Source: Nematostella vectensis
Taxonomy: Eukaryota; Cnidaria; Anthozoa; Actiniaria; Edwardsiidae
Direction of reading: 5' to 3'
NCBI RefSeq assembly: GCF_932526225.1
Contig: NC_064044.1
Location: 9,806,050 to 9,870,049, forward strand
DNA length: 64,000 nt
Both the position numbers and the translations under genes were made by a program. This document shows, piece by piece, positions 49,132-61,100 of the stretch. Every line of letters starts with the position of its first letter. Within the stretch, counting starts at the first letter, position 1. Below the pieces are notes generated by a model, which had not been told where the DNA came from, did no database searches, and saw only the letters and a program-made list of their open reading frames with translations.

Positions 49132-52100
49132 AATAATAATACCAATGTATGCTTACATAATGGCACCACGTAGTTCCCTGGAAATGTACCAAACAGACCA
49201 GTTCGCGTGGAGTGACCAACAAACCATCCATCATCACACTTTTCAAGCACAAAAACCTCTTCTCCTTCCTCCAGGGGCAACTCGTCCTCATTCTGAGGCG
49301 AATACCCATACATGGCCTTGAACCTTTCTCCCTCCATGAATGACATGTGTAATTCGTGTTCGTCAGGGACAGCTTGTGCAGGTACGATTGCGGGCTCTGG
49401 CTCTTTGTACTGAGTTTTAGGACTGGGGCGAGCCTGCTGTACTGGTACTCTGATTGGCTCACCATATCTATGAAATCGACAAATGGTGACAATCATTTTA
49501 AATGTTTGTCTTACAAATCGTAAATGTGAACAAAGCCACGTTTTAGTGGATTAATGCCAGGATTTTTTTGTAGGACAGGAAATAAATTAACATAAGATTG
49601 GTCTGAGCTATGCCTCTGTGGAAACAGAGTGGTTTTGCTGATGGTTTTGAGGGGTCTGTTTTATGTGTTACATTAGCATTAGCTCTTCTTTGGGGCGCAA
49701 GGAGATCAGCGAAACAGCTATGCTTTCACAGGGGTGTCAAACATACCATTTCAGTATAAGTTGATTTAAAGCCGCATTGTCACCAGTTTACTTCCGGTCG
49801 ATTACGTAACAATCTACGATGATTTTTAACGGAAAACGCGAAAAATATTTCAAAATATTGAATCAGTGTGTTTATTGAAAGTTTCTTTGAGGATCTGATT
49901 GATAATTTAGAGCGGATGGCCTGTTAAATATCTCGGATTTTAATAGATTCTTTTGTTCTTTACCGGTTGAGGTTTCCGTCGGACCTCCGGAAGTAAACTG
50001 GTGACAATCCGGCTTTTAGTTATTGTACAGCTTGTCTGTAGTTTGTCTAGTCACACCACCTTAAGTTATTCTACAGCCTGTGTGTAGTTTTTCTAGTCAC
50101 ACCATGTCTTGTAAGAACCATATCAAGAGTATTCAGGGTGGTAAAGGGTTTTTTCGTGAAACGTGATTTGGCCATTTTTCACTGTCGAGAAACGTGAAAT
50201 CTCCTATTTCGACGTCCGGGAAACGTGATTTAACTCACCCTGTGAAACGTGATTTAGAAGTTTCAAGTCTCCGTGAATCGAGATTTAGCTTAAGTTTTGA
50301 GTGTGTTGAACGGAGAATCATGTGACCTTTCCGAAATAGATATGTGATGTCGCATGCAATTAAACAAAAGTATTTGGATTTATTTGACTTTTACGTCATG
50401 GCTATGCCCCGTGGAATAATGCATCTAAACGTAAAAGTTTGGACGCGGTACTACTGTATTTGCGATTTTGGACGCAATATTACGGTTTTCGAGAACGTGA
50501 AATATGAAAAGGCCATTTTTCGGTCCGTGAAACGTGAGAGCCCCTTTTGGGTTCGTGAAACGTGATCCATACCCCCTTTTACAACCTGATTATTGTGTTG
50601 TTGAGGAACTCACGTTTGCTTTGGCTGCTGTTCGTGACTTGGGGTCACTCTTGCTGGTTCTCTAAATTCCTACAACAATGAAGAAGACATTTATAAGGTG
50701 TATGCAATGAAAACCTATGCACACTATGAAAATATGGACAGTCACACTGTATGGAATATGTATAAACACCTCTAGTATAAAGTAAAACAATAATTTGAAC
50801 TGAATCTCAATGGATGGGAAAATCGTTTAGAAATCTGTGAACAAAGGGGCGTCCGTCATTTCAATAAGAAACATGTCTTTTCTGATATTTGGGATATTGG
50901 GGAGTTTGTGAGAAGATTTTCCATTTCAAAAGTATATTGGCTGAGGTACAATACACCAAAAACTGGAATTCGACTCTGCCAAATTTTCTTCTTTAATAAG
51001 ACTTCTTCAGGGCAGACTGAATTTTCGTCTTTAATAAGACTTCTTCAGGGCAGACTGAAAATTTGACAGAGTCGAATTCCAGTTTTTGGTGTATTGTATT
51101 CATTGTTCTGGTACGAGATCGCGACAGTTTGGGCTGAGGTACAATGTATATACAGTATGGTACACATATGGTGTGGTGTATATTACCTGAGTGGACGGCG
51201 CTACCCTTTCAACTCGGGCTGCCTTTGGAGGTTCTAAATCTAAACACAAAGGAAATTCACTTGCTATACGCTACATGTTTGATTGGGACAAGGATATTGC
51301 TCAATGATCTATAACTAACAGACCTGTGTTATTTCTCATATGTAACTTATGGAAAAGCTGTAACGTCAAAATTTGTTAATAATATCCATTGCATTTAATA
51401 ATGGATTTTTTGCTTGTTCAAAGCTTTTTTCCCCGGTTTTGAAACTAAGTATTTTGCCCTTACAAAAGTATCATACACTTTTAAGTCTTTTAAGTCTTAA
51501 TAAACTATTATTATTGTTATTATTATAACTAAAATCTGTGTCCTTTTTAAAAGTCTTGTACTTGTATATTTTTATGCTTTTTAGGTGAAAGAAGCTAGGA
51601 CTTCATATAGAAGGGGGACTTGTTTGGATAGAGCTGTTCATTTGAGAAAAACTGGACAAGAGAGTTTTTACAGATTTTTGTAGAAGCAATGATAGCCTAA
51701 ACTTCTGACCTCTTGGTGAAGATACGCTGGTTTTAGGGACAACTCCTGGCTCTTTGTGGATCTGCAAGAAAATCAACAAAAGTCAGGAAAACTTAGGTTA
51801 AACTAGGACCTGCACTATAAAAGGGCCTGGACCATGTCCACGAAAGGCTCAGTTGTCAGTAAACTGCCAAGCGGTGCGGAGCTCCGGAGTTCAGTCAAGC
51901 GTGTCTTGTTTGCCCACGAGGAGCGTAACCCAAACTCAACTTTTGAAGCGCTTTTCTTCTCGTTTGCTCAGTTCATTTTCTCTTGGCTACAAACAATGGA
52001 TAACCCACCAAAAGAGAAGGAATGTGCAGTAAAATTAGTTCAAATTATTAACGATAACACAACTAAAAAGTCTAACTAACCACGCAATGTTACGACGTGT

Positions 52101-55100
52101 TGTCATCATGAACATTGAATTTCATTCAGCCTAAAAGGGGCGGAGCCAAGCCCTTTTATAGTGCGGGTTAAAGTATGATTCTCTGGTGGCTGACAACAGA
52201 TTTTGGGAGGGTTTTGGCATACAGTACCTCTAGATATTGTGTGGGTACAATTCCCTTCTGGTTGCCAACAGATGCTTCATACCAGTTGGCATCAACCCGT
52301 CTAAGGAGGCAGACTATTTCACCCTGAAACAGGAGAGCCACAAATGATTAGAAAGTACCTATAATATCACGGTGAACTTCGAGAAGATAAATGGTATAAA
52401 CATAGTTGTAGTGTATTCGCTCCCTCTAGGAAACAACACACCTCATAAATGACAAGTTGTAGTGTATTTGCGTCTTCTAGGAAACAACACACCTCACACA
52501 AATGACAAGTTGTAGTGTATTTGCGTCTTCTAGGAAACAACACACCTCACATAAATGACACAGTTGTAGGGTATTCGCTTCTTCTAGGAAACAACACACC
52601 TCACACAAATGACATATTTGTAGTGTATTCGCTTCTTCTAGGAAACAACACATAAATGACATAGTTGTAGTGTATTCGCTACTTCTAGGAAACAAAAAAA
52701 ACTCACATAAATGACATAGTTGTAGTGTATTCGCTCCTTCTAGGAAACAACACACCTCACATAAATGACATAGTTGTAGTGTATTGCTTCTTCTAGGAAA
52801 CAACCCTCACATAAATGACAAAGTTGTAGTGTATTCGCTCCCTCTAGGAAACAACACACCTCACATAAATGACATAGTTGTACTGTATTCGCTTCTTCTA
52901 ACACACCTCACATAAATGACATAGTTGTAGTGTATTCGCTTCTTCTAGGAAACAACACACCTCACATAAATGACATAGTTGTAGTGTATTCGCTTCTAGG
53001 AAACAACACACCTCACATAAATGACATAGTTGTAGTGTATTTGCTCCTTTTAGGAAACAACACACCTCACATAAATGACACAGTTGTTGTGTATTTGCGC
53101 CTAGGAAACAACACATCTCACATAATGACATAGTTGTAGTGTATTCGCTCCTTTTAGGAAACAACACATAAATGACATAGTTGTAGTGTATTCGCTCCTA
53201 GGAAACAACACACCTCACACAAATGACATAGTTGTAGTGTATTCGCTCCTTCTAGGAAACAACACATCTCACATAATGACATAGTTGTAGTGTATTCGCG
53301 CCTAGGAAACAACACATAAATGACATAGTTGTAGTGTATTCGCTTCTTCTAGGAAACAACACACCTCACATAGATGACATAGTTGTTGTGTATTTGCGCC
53401 TAGGAAACAACACATCTCACATAATGACATAGTTGTAGTGTATTCGCTCCTTTTAGGAAACAACACATAAATGACATAGTTGTAGTGTATTCGCTCCTAG
53501 GAAACAACACACCTCACACAAATGACATAGTTGTAGTGTATTCGCTCCTTCTAGGAAACAACACATCTCACATAATGACATAGTTGTAGTGTATTCGCGC
53601 CTAGGAAACAACACATAAATGACATAGTTGTAGTGTATTCGCTTCTTCTAGGAAACAACACACCTCACACAAATGACATAGGTGTAGTGTATTCGCTCCT
53701 TCTAGGAAACAACACATAAATGACATAGTTGTAGTGTATTCGCTTCTTCTAGGAAACAACACATCTCACATAAATGACATAGTTGTAGTGTATTCGCTCC
53801 TTCTAGGAAACAACACACCTCACATAAATGACAAAGTTGTAGGGTATTCGCTTCTTCTAGGAAACAACACACCTCACATAAATGACATTGTTGTAGTGTA
53901 TTGCTTCTTCTAGGAAACAACACACCTCACATTAATGAAATATGTATGTGCTCTGGCACCTCTGCCTTGTCACATTGTAGCAACATCTTAGATTAGTCTA
54001 CCTACCTTAGCAACACAGTGCACCTCCCCTTAGATAAGTCTGCCTACCTTAGCAATACAATAAAACACACATTGGACAAAACTACCTATCTGAGCAACAC
54101 AAACCACCTGAACCACACAGACAAGTCTACCTATATTTTAGCAACACAGTGAACCACACATTAGACAAGTCTACATACCTTAGCAACACAGTGAACCAAC
54201 CATTAGACAAGTCTACCTTCCTTAGCAACACAGTGAACCAACCATTAGACAAGTCTACCTTCCTTAGCAACACAATGAACCAACCATTAGACAAGTCTAC
54301 CTTCCTTAGCAACACAATGAACCAACCATTAGACAAGTCTACCTATATTTTAGCAACACAGTGAACCACACATTAGACAAGTCTACATACCTTAGCAACA
54401 CAGTGAACCAACCATTAGACAAGTCTACCTTCGTTAGCAACACAGTGAACCAACCATTAGACAAGTCTACCTTCCTTAGCAACACAATGAACCACACACC
54501 ACAACTACCACAACTACCTAAGCAACACAATGCAAAGCACATTAGAAAAGTCTAACTACTCTAGCAATACAATGCACCACACATCAGACAAGACTGACTA
54601 CCTTAGCAACAGAGAGCTACACATCAGACAAGACTGACTACCTTAGCAACTGAGAGCTCCCTTGGAGACTCTGCCTTGAAGGTGTACTTGACCCCGGCTT
54701 CTCCATTAACAGGGACATACGGGCTGGGAGGAGCATCGTCCGGCTCATCCTCATCTTCAATTGGTCGCAGCTAATAAAAAAAGAAAAAGGGAATTAAAAA
54801 TATGGATCAGTCATTCCTTTGTTATTGTTAATATTTATAATTATTATTACAATGGTCTTTTTGCAAGAAATCTTCAAAATAATAATCTTAGATTGAAGTC
54901 TGATACTTCATGAACAATGTTTGATTGGTAATGGATGTTTGTGTGACTTGATATTTTGCAGGAGTGCAAAGTAGTGGTGTGGCAAGGCTTCTTTGATTAG
55001 GATAGCAAAATTAACAAATGCACATACTCAATTGTCTGCAACAAACAAAAGCAGTCAATAAAGCAATACACTTAACAGGTAATGACATTAGAAATCGATA

Positions 55101-58100
55101 AATCGTGCGCTAAATCGTATACTTATCCGTATACACACCTCTACATAGTTTGTTGGGAATATTCCTATTCTGCCATTGACCTCCCCCTCAATCCAGTTCC
55201 TGTCGATTTGCCTCTTCACAATGATGTAGTCACCTTTCTTAAATGATAACTCCCTAGAGAACAACATAGAATTTAAATGGTTATGCCTGACTAAAAATGA
55301 TTACTTACTAAAAAAAACAATTCAAAGGGCTCTGTGAGCCAACTCGTGAATGCAAATTTGTTTTGATAGTTATTTTCTTGTGTGCATAAAAGATCTACAG
55401 GATGAATTTTGAACAAAGGATAAACACATCCAAGATGCTGAGAGTAAAAAAATTAGATGTCACAAGTAGGGATCGAACCTCCGGTCTCTGACGTCTTAGA
55501 CGAGCGAAAGAACCACTATACTACCGAGACATTGCTGAATTAACCTCGGAGTAAAATTAGGTTTTAACCTAATTGATATCGCACTGTTCGAACTGCTCTT
55601 GTTAGCATGCCAAATTTTGCCATATTCTTTCCGGAAACAAAAGTTTAATACCCGACATAATTAATCAAGCTACAGTGTTACAATGTGTTTTGAGCATGTC
55701 AACATTCCAGAAAGGCGCAAAATCGTTATTCGATGAATAAGCGTATTTGAGCGAGTTTTGTTTGATATTTAGTACTTACTTAACTTATAAAAAAAGAATT
55801 ATGGAAAAAACAATTTATGAAAGTCCATACTTTATTTTTCTTGCCCTGCAAACAGAGGTTTCTTTTATTATCCTGAAAACAAGGGCCCTGCTAACAGAGG
55901 CTTTCCCCTTGTGTTTCTCCGACTTTAAAAGTCGCATCTTTGGCTATCCGCTCTTTCAGCACAAAATCTCTCTTTCAGCACAAATTCAAACAAATAACGC
56001 GAAAACCCAGAGACGCGAATCTTCAAGTACTAAAACAAGGAGAAATAAAAGCTTTGCTAGCATTTTACTTGTTTTGTTTGCAAACTAACAACTTGAATTG
56101 GACTGAACCGTAGAAGATCGATTGACGTCAGTGACGAAGGCGCATGCGCATGCTCAACCCACATCGAAGACTTTTCTAAAATACTAGCTTATATATACTT
56201 TACGGCTACAACACGTAATGACCGTAGCGGTCACAGGTCGATGACAAGGCTCTTTTATAGTATTAAGCTTTACCAGAAGTTTACAGGAAGATCTAAGAAT
56301 TGCTGTGTTGCGAAAGCACAGAAAGACCACAAAAAGTTTACGGATGATCCAGCCGACGATCGAGTGACACAGAAGTCCCTCCAATAACTTTGCAAGCATT
56401 CACGAGTTAAAAAGAGTACTTAAAGGGCCCGTTTCAGCCACTCCTTTGTTATTGTTTTTATTTAATATTGGAAGTCACATAATGTGCTAAAATCTCGAAA
56501 TAACCATCTGTAAACAAAGTTTTATACTTTATGTACCAAATTCAATCGAAAATATCGCATTGGCTTTCCCAAATCAGCCGATGGGAATGGATGCTTTTTC
56601 ACACTTGGTACTTTGCTAGGATGACAAAATGGTGGCCAACAGAGGCTGTTTAATGTTAGCTATACCTTTGTTACTTTTTCTAGTCAATATTGGAATACAA
56701 AATATGTAAAGAAAACTTTGTACTTTTACCGAATGCAATTGAGAATATTGCAATAGCTATGCAGTACTAGATTAGCCAATGGAGATGGATGCTTCTAAAA
56801 CTATAACTATAACTATATTTCCTGACCAGCCAGTAAAGAATATGAATTTAGAGAAAAAAGGGTGCAGTTCCCTTAAATCTAATGCTATGTTAAAATAAAA
56901 CTTTCTTCCTTCAATCTTTATTTCAAGGTTAGGTAGACCTTCCTTACTTTTCGCTTGGAGCAGTGTAGTTGTATAAAGTCATAGCAAATAACTATGGTCG
57001 TTCAACTGCATTTCTAGGTAATCTAATTAGGCATTCACTCCTTAGTTCCGCTTTGAGCAGTGGAAACCGAGCAGCGAAGTTGTATAGAACAAAAGCCAAT
57101 TCATATAGAACAAAAGCCAAGTCAAATATTCCTAACTTTTCGCTCTGAGCAGCGGAAAACAAGCAGGGAAGTTGTATACAACAATTGCAAGGATAGAGCT
57201 GTAATGGACGTAAGCGCAAGCGGAACGCACGTAGTTTTCCGATTCTCACTAGAACATAAGCGCAACGGAAGAGCAAGAGAACGCAACTGCTTGATTTTCT
57301 TGCGTTTGCGCTTGTGTTTGACCGATTCTCACTTGTGTTGCGCTTCCGTTTGCGCTTACGCTTGCGTCCTAGTGAGAACCAACCTTTACTTATTGCTCTA
57401 AGCAGTGAGGCTGTATAAAGCAATAGCAAATAACCATCGTTCAACTACATTTCTAGGCTATCTAATGGTGGACACCTTCCTTACTTTTCGCTCTGAGCAG
57501 TGAAGCTGTATAAAGCCATAGCAAAGAACTGTGGTCGCTCAGCTACTTTTCTAGCTTGTTCTGCTGCTGCTTCCTTCTGTCTTTGGATCTCAGCTTCACG
57601 CTGCCGTCTTCTTCGCTCCTCCTCCTGTATGATTTTTGTTTTGTTATTTATTTGTATTAATATTTTGAATACCCAGCTGGGTGTGTCGAGAGAAAAGCCC
57701 AGGACTCAGTAGTAATTCACTTGCCACAGATAAATTAAGTTCAAATCGGTATCTGCTCTTAGGTCACTATATCTTTTCTATCCAAATACACACTTAAAAT
57801 TAACCAACGAAGGTTTCAACGGGAGGCGAACTCAGTTCACTACATGAGCAGGATGGGGTTTTGACCTCTCGGACCCCCCTTCTGGACATGCGCTTGCTAA
57901 GGGTCAATGGTTAATCAATTCTTCTAAAACAGCATGAACAGATGAATCGAAAACAGCAAAAATGCATAATTGGAATGCCTATTCCGGCTAAGCACTCAAA
58001 AGTTTATATTCATAACGAGGTTTGGCAAGTGTAAGAGCATGAATTTCGGCTTACTTTATATACGACCACACTTCTACCTGTTTCCTTTGCATTTCCTTTA

Positions 58101-61100
58101 ACTGCTCTAGCTCTCGGTTCTTTCGCATCTCTTCTTCCTCTTCTCGTTTTCGCCACGCCTCTTCTTCTCTCTGTCTGATCAGTTCATCATCCGAGGGAGG
58201 TTGGTATTTTACTTGAAGTTCTTCAGAAGCTTTGCGAGTCCTCTCCTATATAGCCACAACGACAGAGCAAAAAAAAAAAATGGCATAAAATTTTTCAATT
58301 CTTAATATATAAGCTCAAGATTCCGTATACAAGGAGTTCCTCTGACAAAAAGCGTAATTCCAAATTTTAAAGAAATTTAGAAGATATGAAATTTAGATAT
58401 TAGCGAGCAAAGTTGGATCAATTTCTGATCAGAGCCCGACTTCTCCCTAAAAACGAGGAGAATTCATACTTTAAACATTTGAAATTTGCACTTCAAGCCC
58501 CATATCTCGAAGACGAATCCATTAGACAAAAACACTTTTTGATATGTTGGTTTACATAATATAAGGAACCTCTATGCAAAAATTCAAGCTTACCGAAGTT
58601 AACCAGACATTTTTTTTATTGCTCTGTCAACCACAACAGTTTATAAACAACAATGGAAAAGAACATTTGAATTTTCTGTACTTTGTCCATAGTGTCCAAA
58701 ACGCAGTAACAGTGCACGGGAAGTATAGGGTTTTACCTTAAATAGCTTGAATAACATGGAATACGTAAAGTTATCAAAATGTCCTTACTAAACGACCAAT
58801 AGAAATATGTATGGAATGCTTGTTTTTACCAATCACATGCAAAGTTTTCAAACAGTCATCCAAAAACAACAAGTTTCAGGACCTGAATTATCACATCATA
58901 GACCTTCATAAAATAGACCTTCTTGTGAACTGGGGGTGGTTCTTTCGAGCCCCCAGGAACCCCCTGGTCACAGGCCTGGTTTACAAGGCTTGGTTTACAG
59001 TGTAAAACATCACAACATTTATTTCTAGTAAAAAATTGTTAGGTCTTTTGGAAAACACTTGATGACATGAAGACATGCAGATTACTCACAGGTGCTCCAC
59101 CACCCCTGAATCTACTCTCATAGAGACTTGTTGCTGATGGTGGCTTGCTACTCATCTCTTGTTGTATCGTGACAGGGGAGTGAGACATCTGTTGTCTCCT
59201 ATCGGCAGCAGACCTGGCCAGGGGGGGTTGGTAAGCAGCCGGTTTATTAGCAATGACTGGTGCATGGGGTTGTGGAATGTATTTTTGCAGCTCATCTCCA
59301 GAGTCTGATAAAAAAATTCTTAAATGAAAGGTACTCCCAATATTTGTGTCAAGAAAACGTAAGAGAACACAATGTAGCAAAATGATGCTTGAGTACTGTA
59401 GGTGGTTTGAGCGTGTCTCACCATAAGAGGACTGTTTCCTGTGGCCACCATAACCATCATCAGATCCGCGATGAACTTCCCTGTACCATGCCGGAGCACC
59501 ATGACCAGATCCCTCGGAGCCGCTACTTGTGCTGCGGCGCTGGGGGGCGGGACTCCAAGACTGCTTGGGCGCTGCCTGTACCAGACCCGTATCAACAGGA
59601 TGGACATAGTCATCGTGTGGCTGATGTCGAGGGCGTCCAAAGATGTCCTCTTCACCTCTCCCAGGGAGCTCACTGTCTAGGTTATCGGACTTTTGGGCAT
59701 CACTGGCCAGTAAGGCTGTTAGGTTAGATGATGCTGGAAAAATGATGAAAAAGCAAATTGTATTAGCATGTTAGTTCCAACAAATGTTTTTGATCTGATG
59801 AAAAATAAACTATCATTATCCGCCAACCAAAAAGTTTCTGCCAACAGCTCAATGCAGCCATAAATAGGAACATAATTTTTTGGTTTGCCAGTATTAAGCC
59901 AGTTCAATTCAATATGGTAAAATTTAAACAAAATAATTGCAAACAATAAGCTTCACATTTTTCTAGGACACACTTTTCTAGTTTCCTTCAGCTTTCTTTT
60001 CTTAGACAAATGTGGAGCAGCTGCAAAGAGGCTTTTTTAGAAGTAAAGTCGTTAGAAGTTTTCCTACTAACTCACTTCCAGCGCTAGCATGCATCTCTTT
60101 AAACATCTCTTTGTACCATTTATTCCCTCTTTGTATAGCCTAAATAAAAACAGTCATATCACGTTACTACATGGCTATATGACATTAAAACTTTGCATTC
60201 ATTGAAAGCTTTGATAGCTGAAAAAAATTTCAAGCACAAAATATGATCCTAATATATGTACAGGATACATATTGGAATGACGCTTGCTACATACGTACTT
60301 GCTATTAGCAAACCAGTACTATTTTCAGACAAGAACTTATTTTCATTTATTTCTTTTTTAGCAAAAAAGGTCTGTACTGCATGTATACACAGTATGCAAA
60401 AAGTAAATTAAAGTAAAAACTAAAGTAAATATTTCTCAAAAATCTAAAATTTTGCTTTGTCTTGAAGTGAAAAGAAAACAAAACAACAGTACAGTTGATT
60501 ATGACAAAGGATAATGTATTGGTTAAGTGTCACCTTTTCAAAATTATTTGTAGATATGATTGACAGGTACATTGCTACTAACCGGTCTCTGGGGGCCAAC
60601 TTCCTGCATATGCATGCCAATATACTTTCGCTCCGGTTTCATTGGTGGAGGGGGAGGAATTTTCTTAGGGAGGGGCTTGGGTTCTCTCGTTGCTGGAAAA
60701 TATAAACATGTGTATGGAAAAAAAATCCAGAGTTCCTTTAGCCTTCAAAAAAATATAAGTACCAATGGTAATGTACTTTACCTAGGTTTGAGTTATCATC
60801 ACATTCATTTCCAATTTGACTGCATGTCAATAACGTTAGTCCCTGCTTTAAAACTGAAAGATTGTAGTGTGGGCTTTTGCCCTGGCTTTTGTATCACAGA
60901 AAAGTCTCAAGGTCTCAGTAATGATAGTAAGGCATTAAATGAGAAAAATTAGTCCAGAATATAAGGCAGCGTAGAGCCAGAGCAAGCCACGTAAAATTGG
61001 GGGGGAGGGCATAGTCACTTCTTACATTGCTAACTTTAAGTTTAGCGCTCTATATTCACCTTCAATAGCAGCTTGGTCTTTCTGCTTTCTAAACTGGTTC

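Noticed and set aside
49022..49492. Cys/Leu run after the third SH3 domain
   Set aside because: Read-through into the AAC/AAT microsatellite past a consensus donor.
52477..53923. Cys-rich [18 protein letters not shown] open frames
   Set aside because: Translation of the 52-bp minisatellite; no start or splice context.
59389..59727. Plus-strand open frames over SORBS exon 59733-59422
   Set aside because: Antisense shadows of the verified exon.
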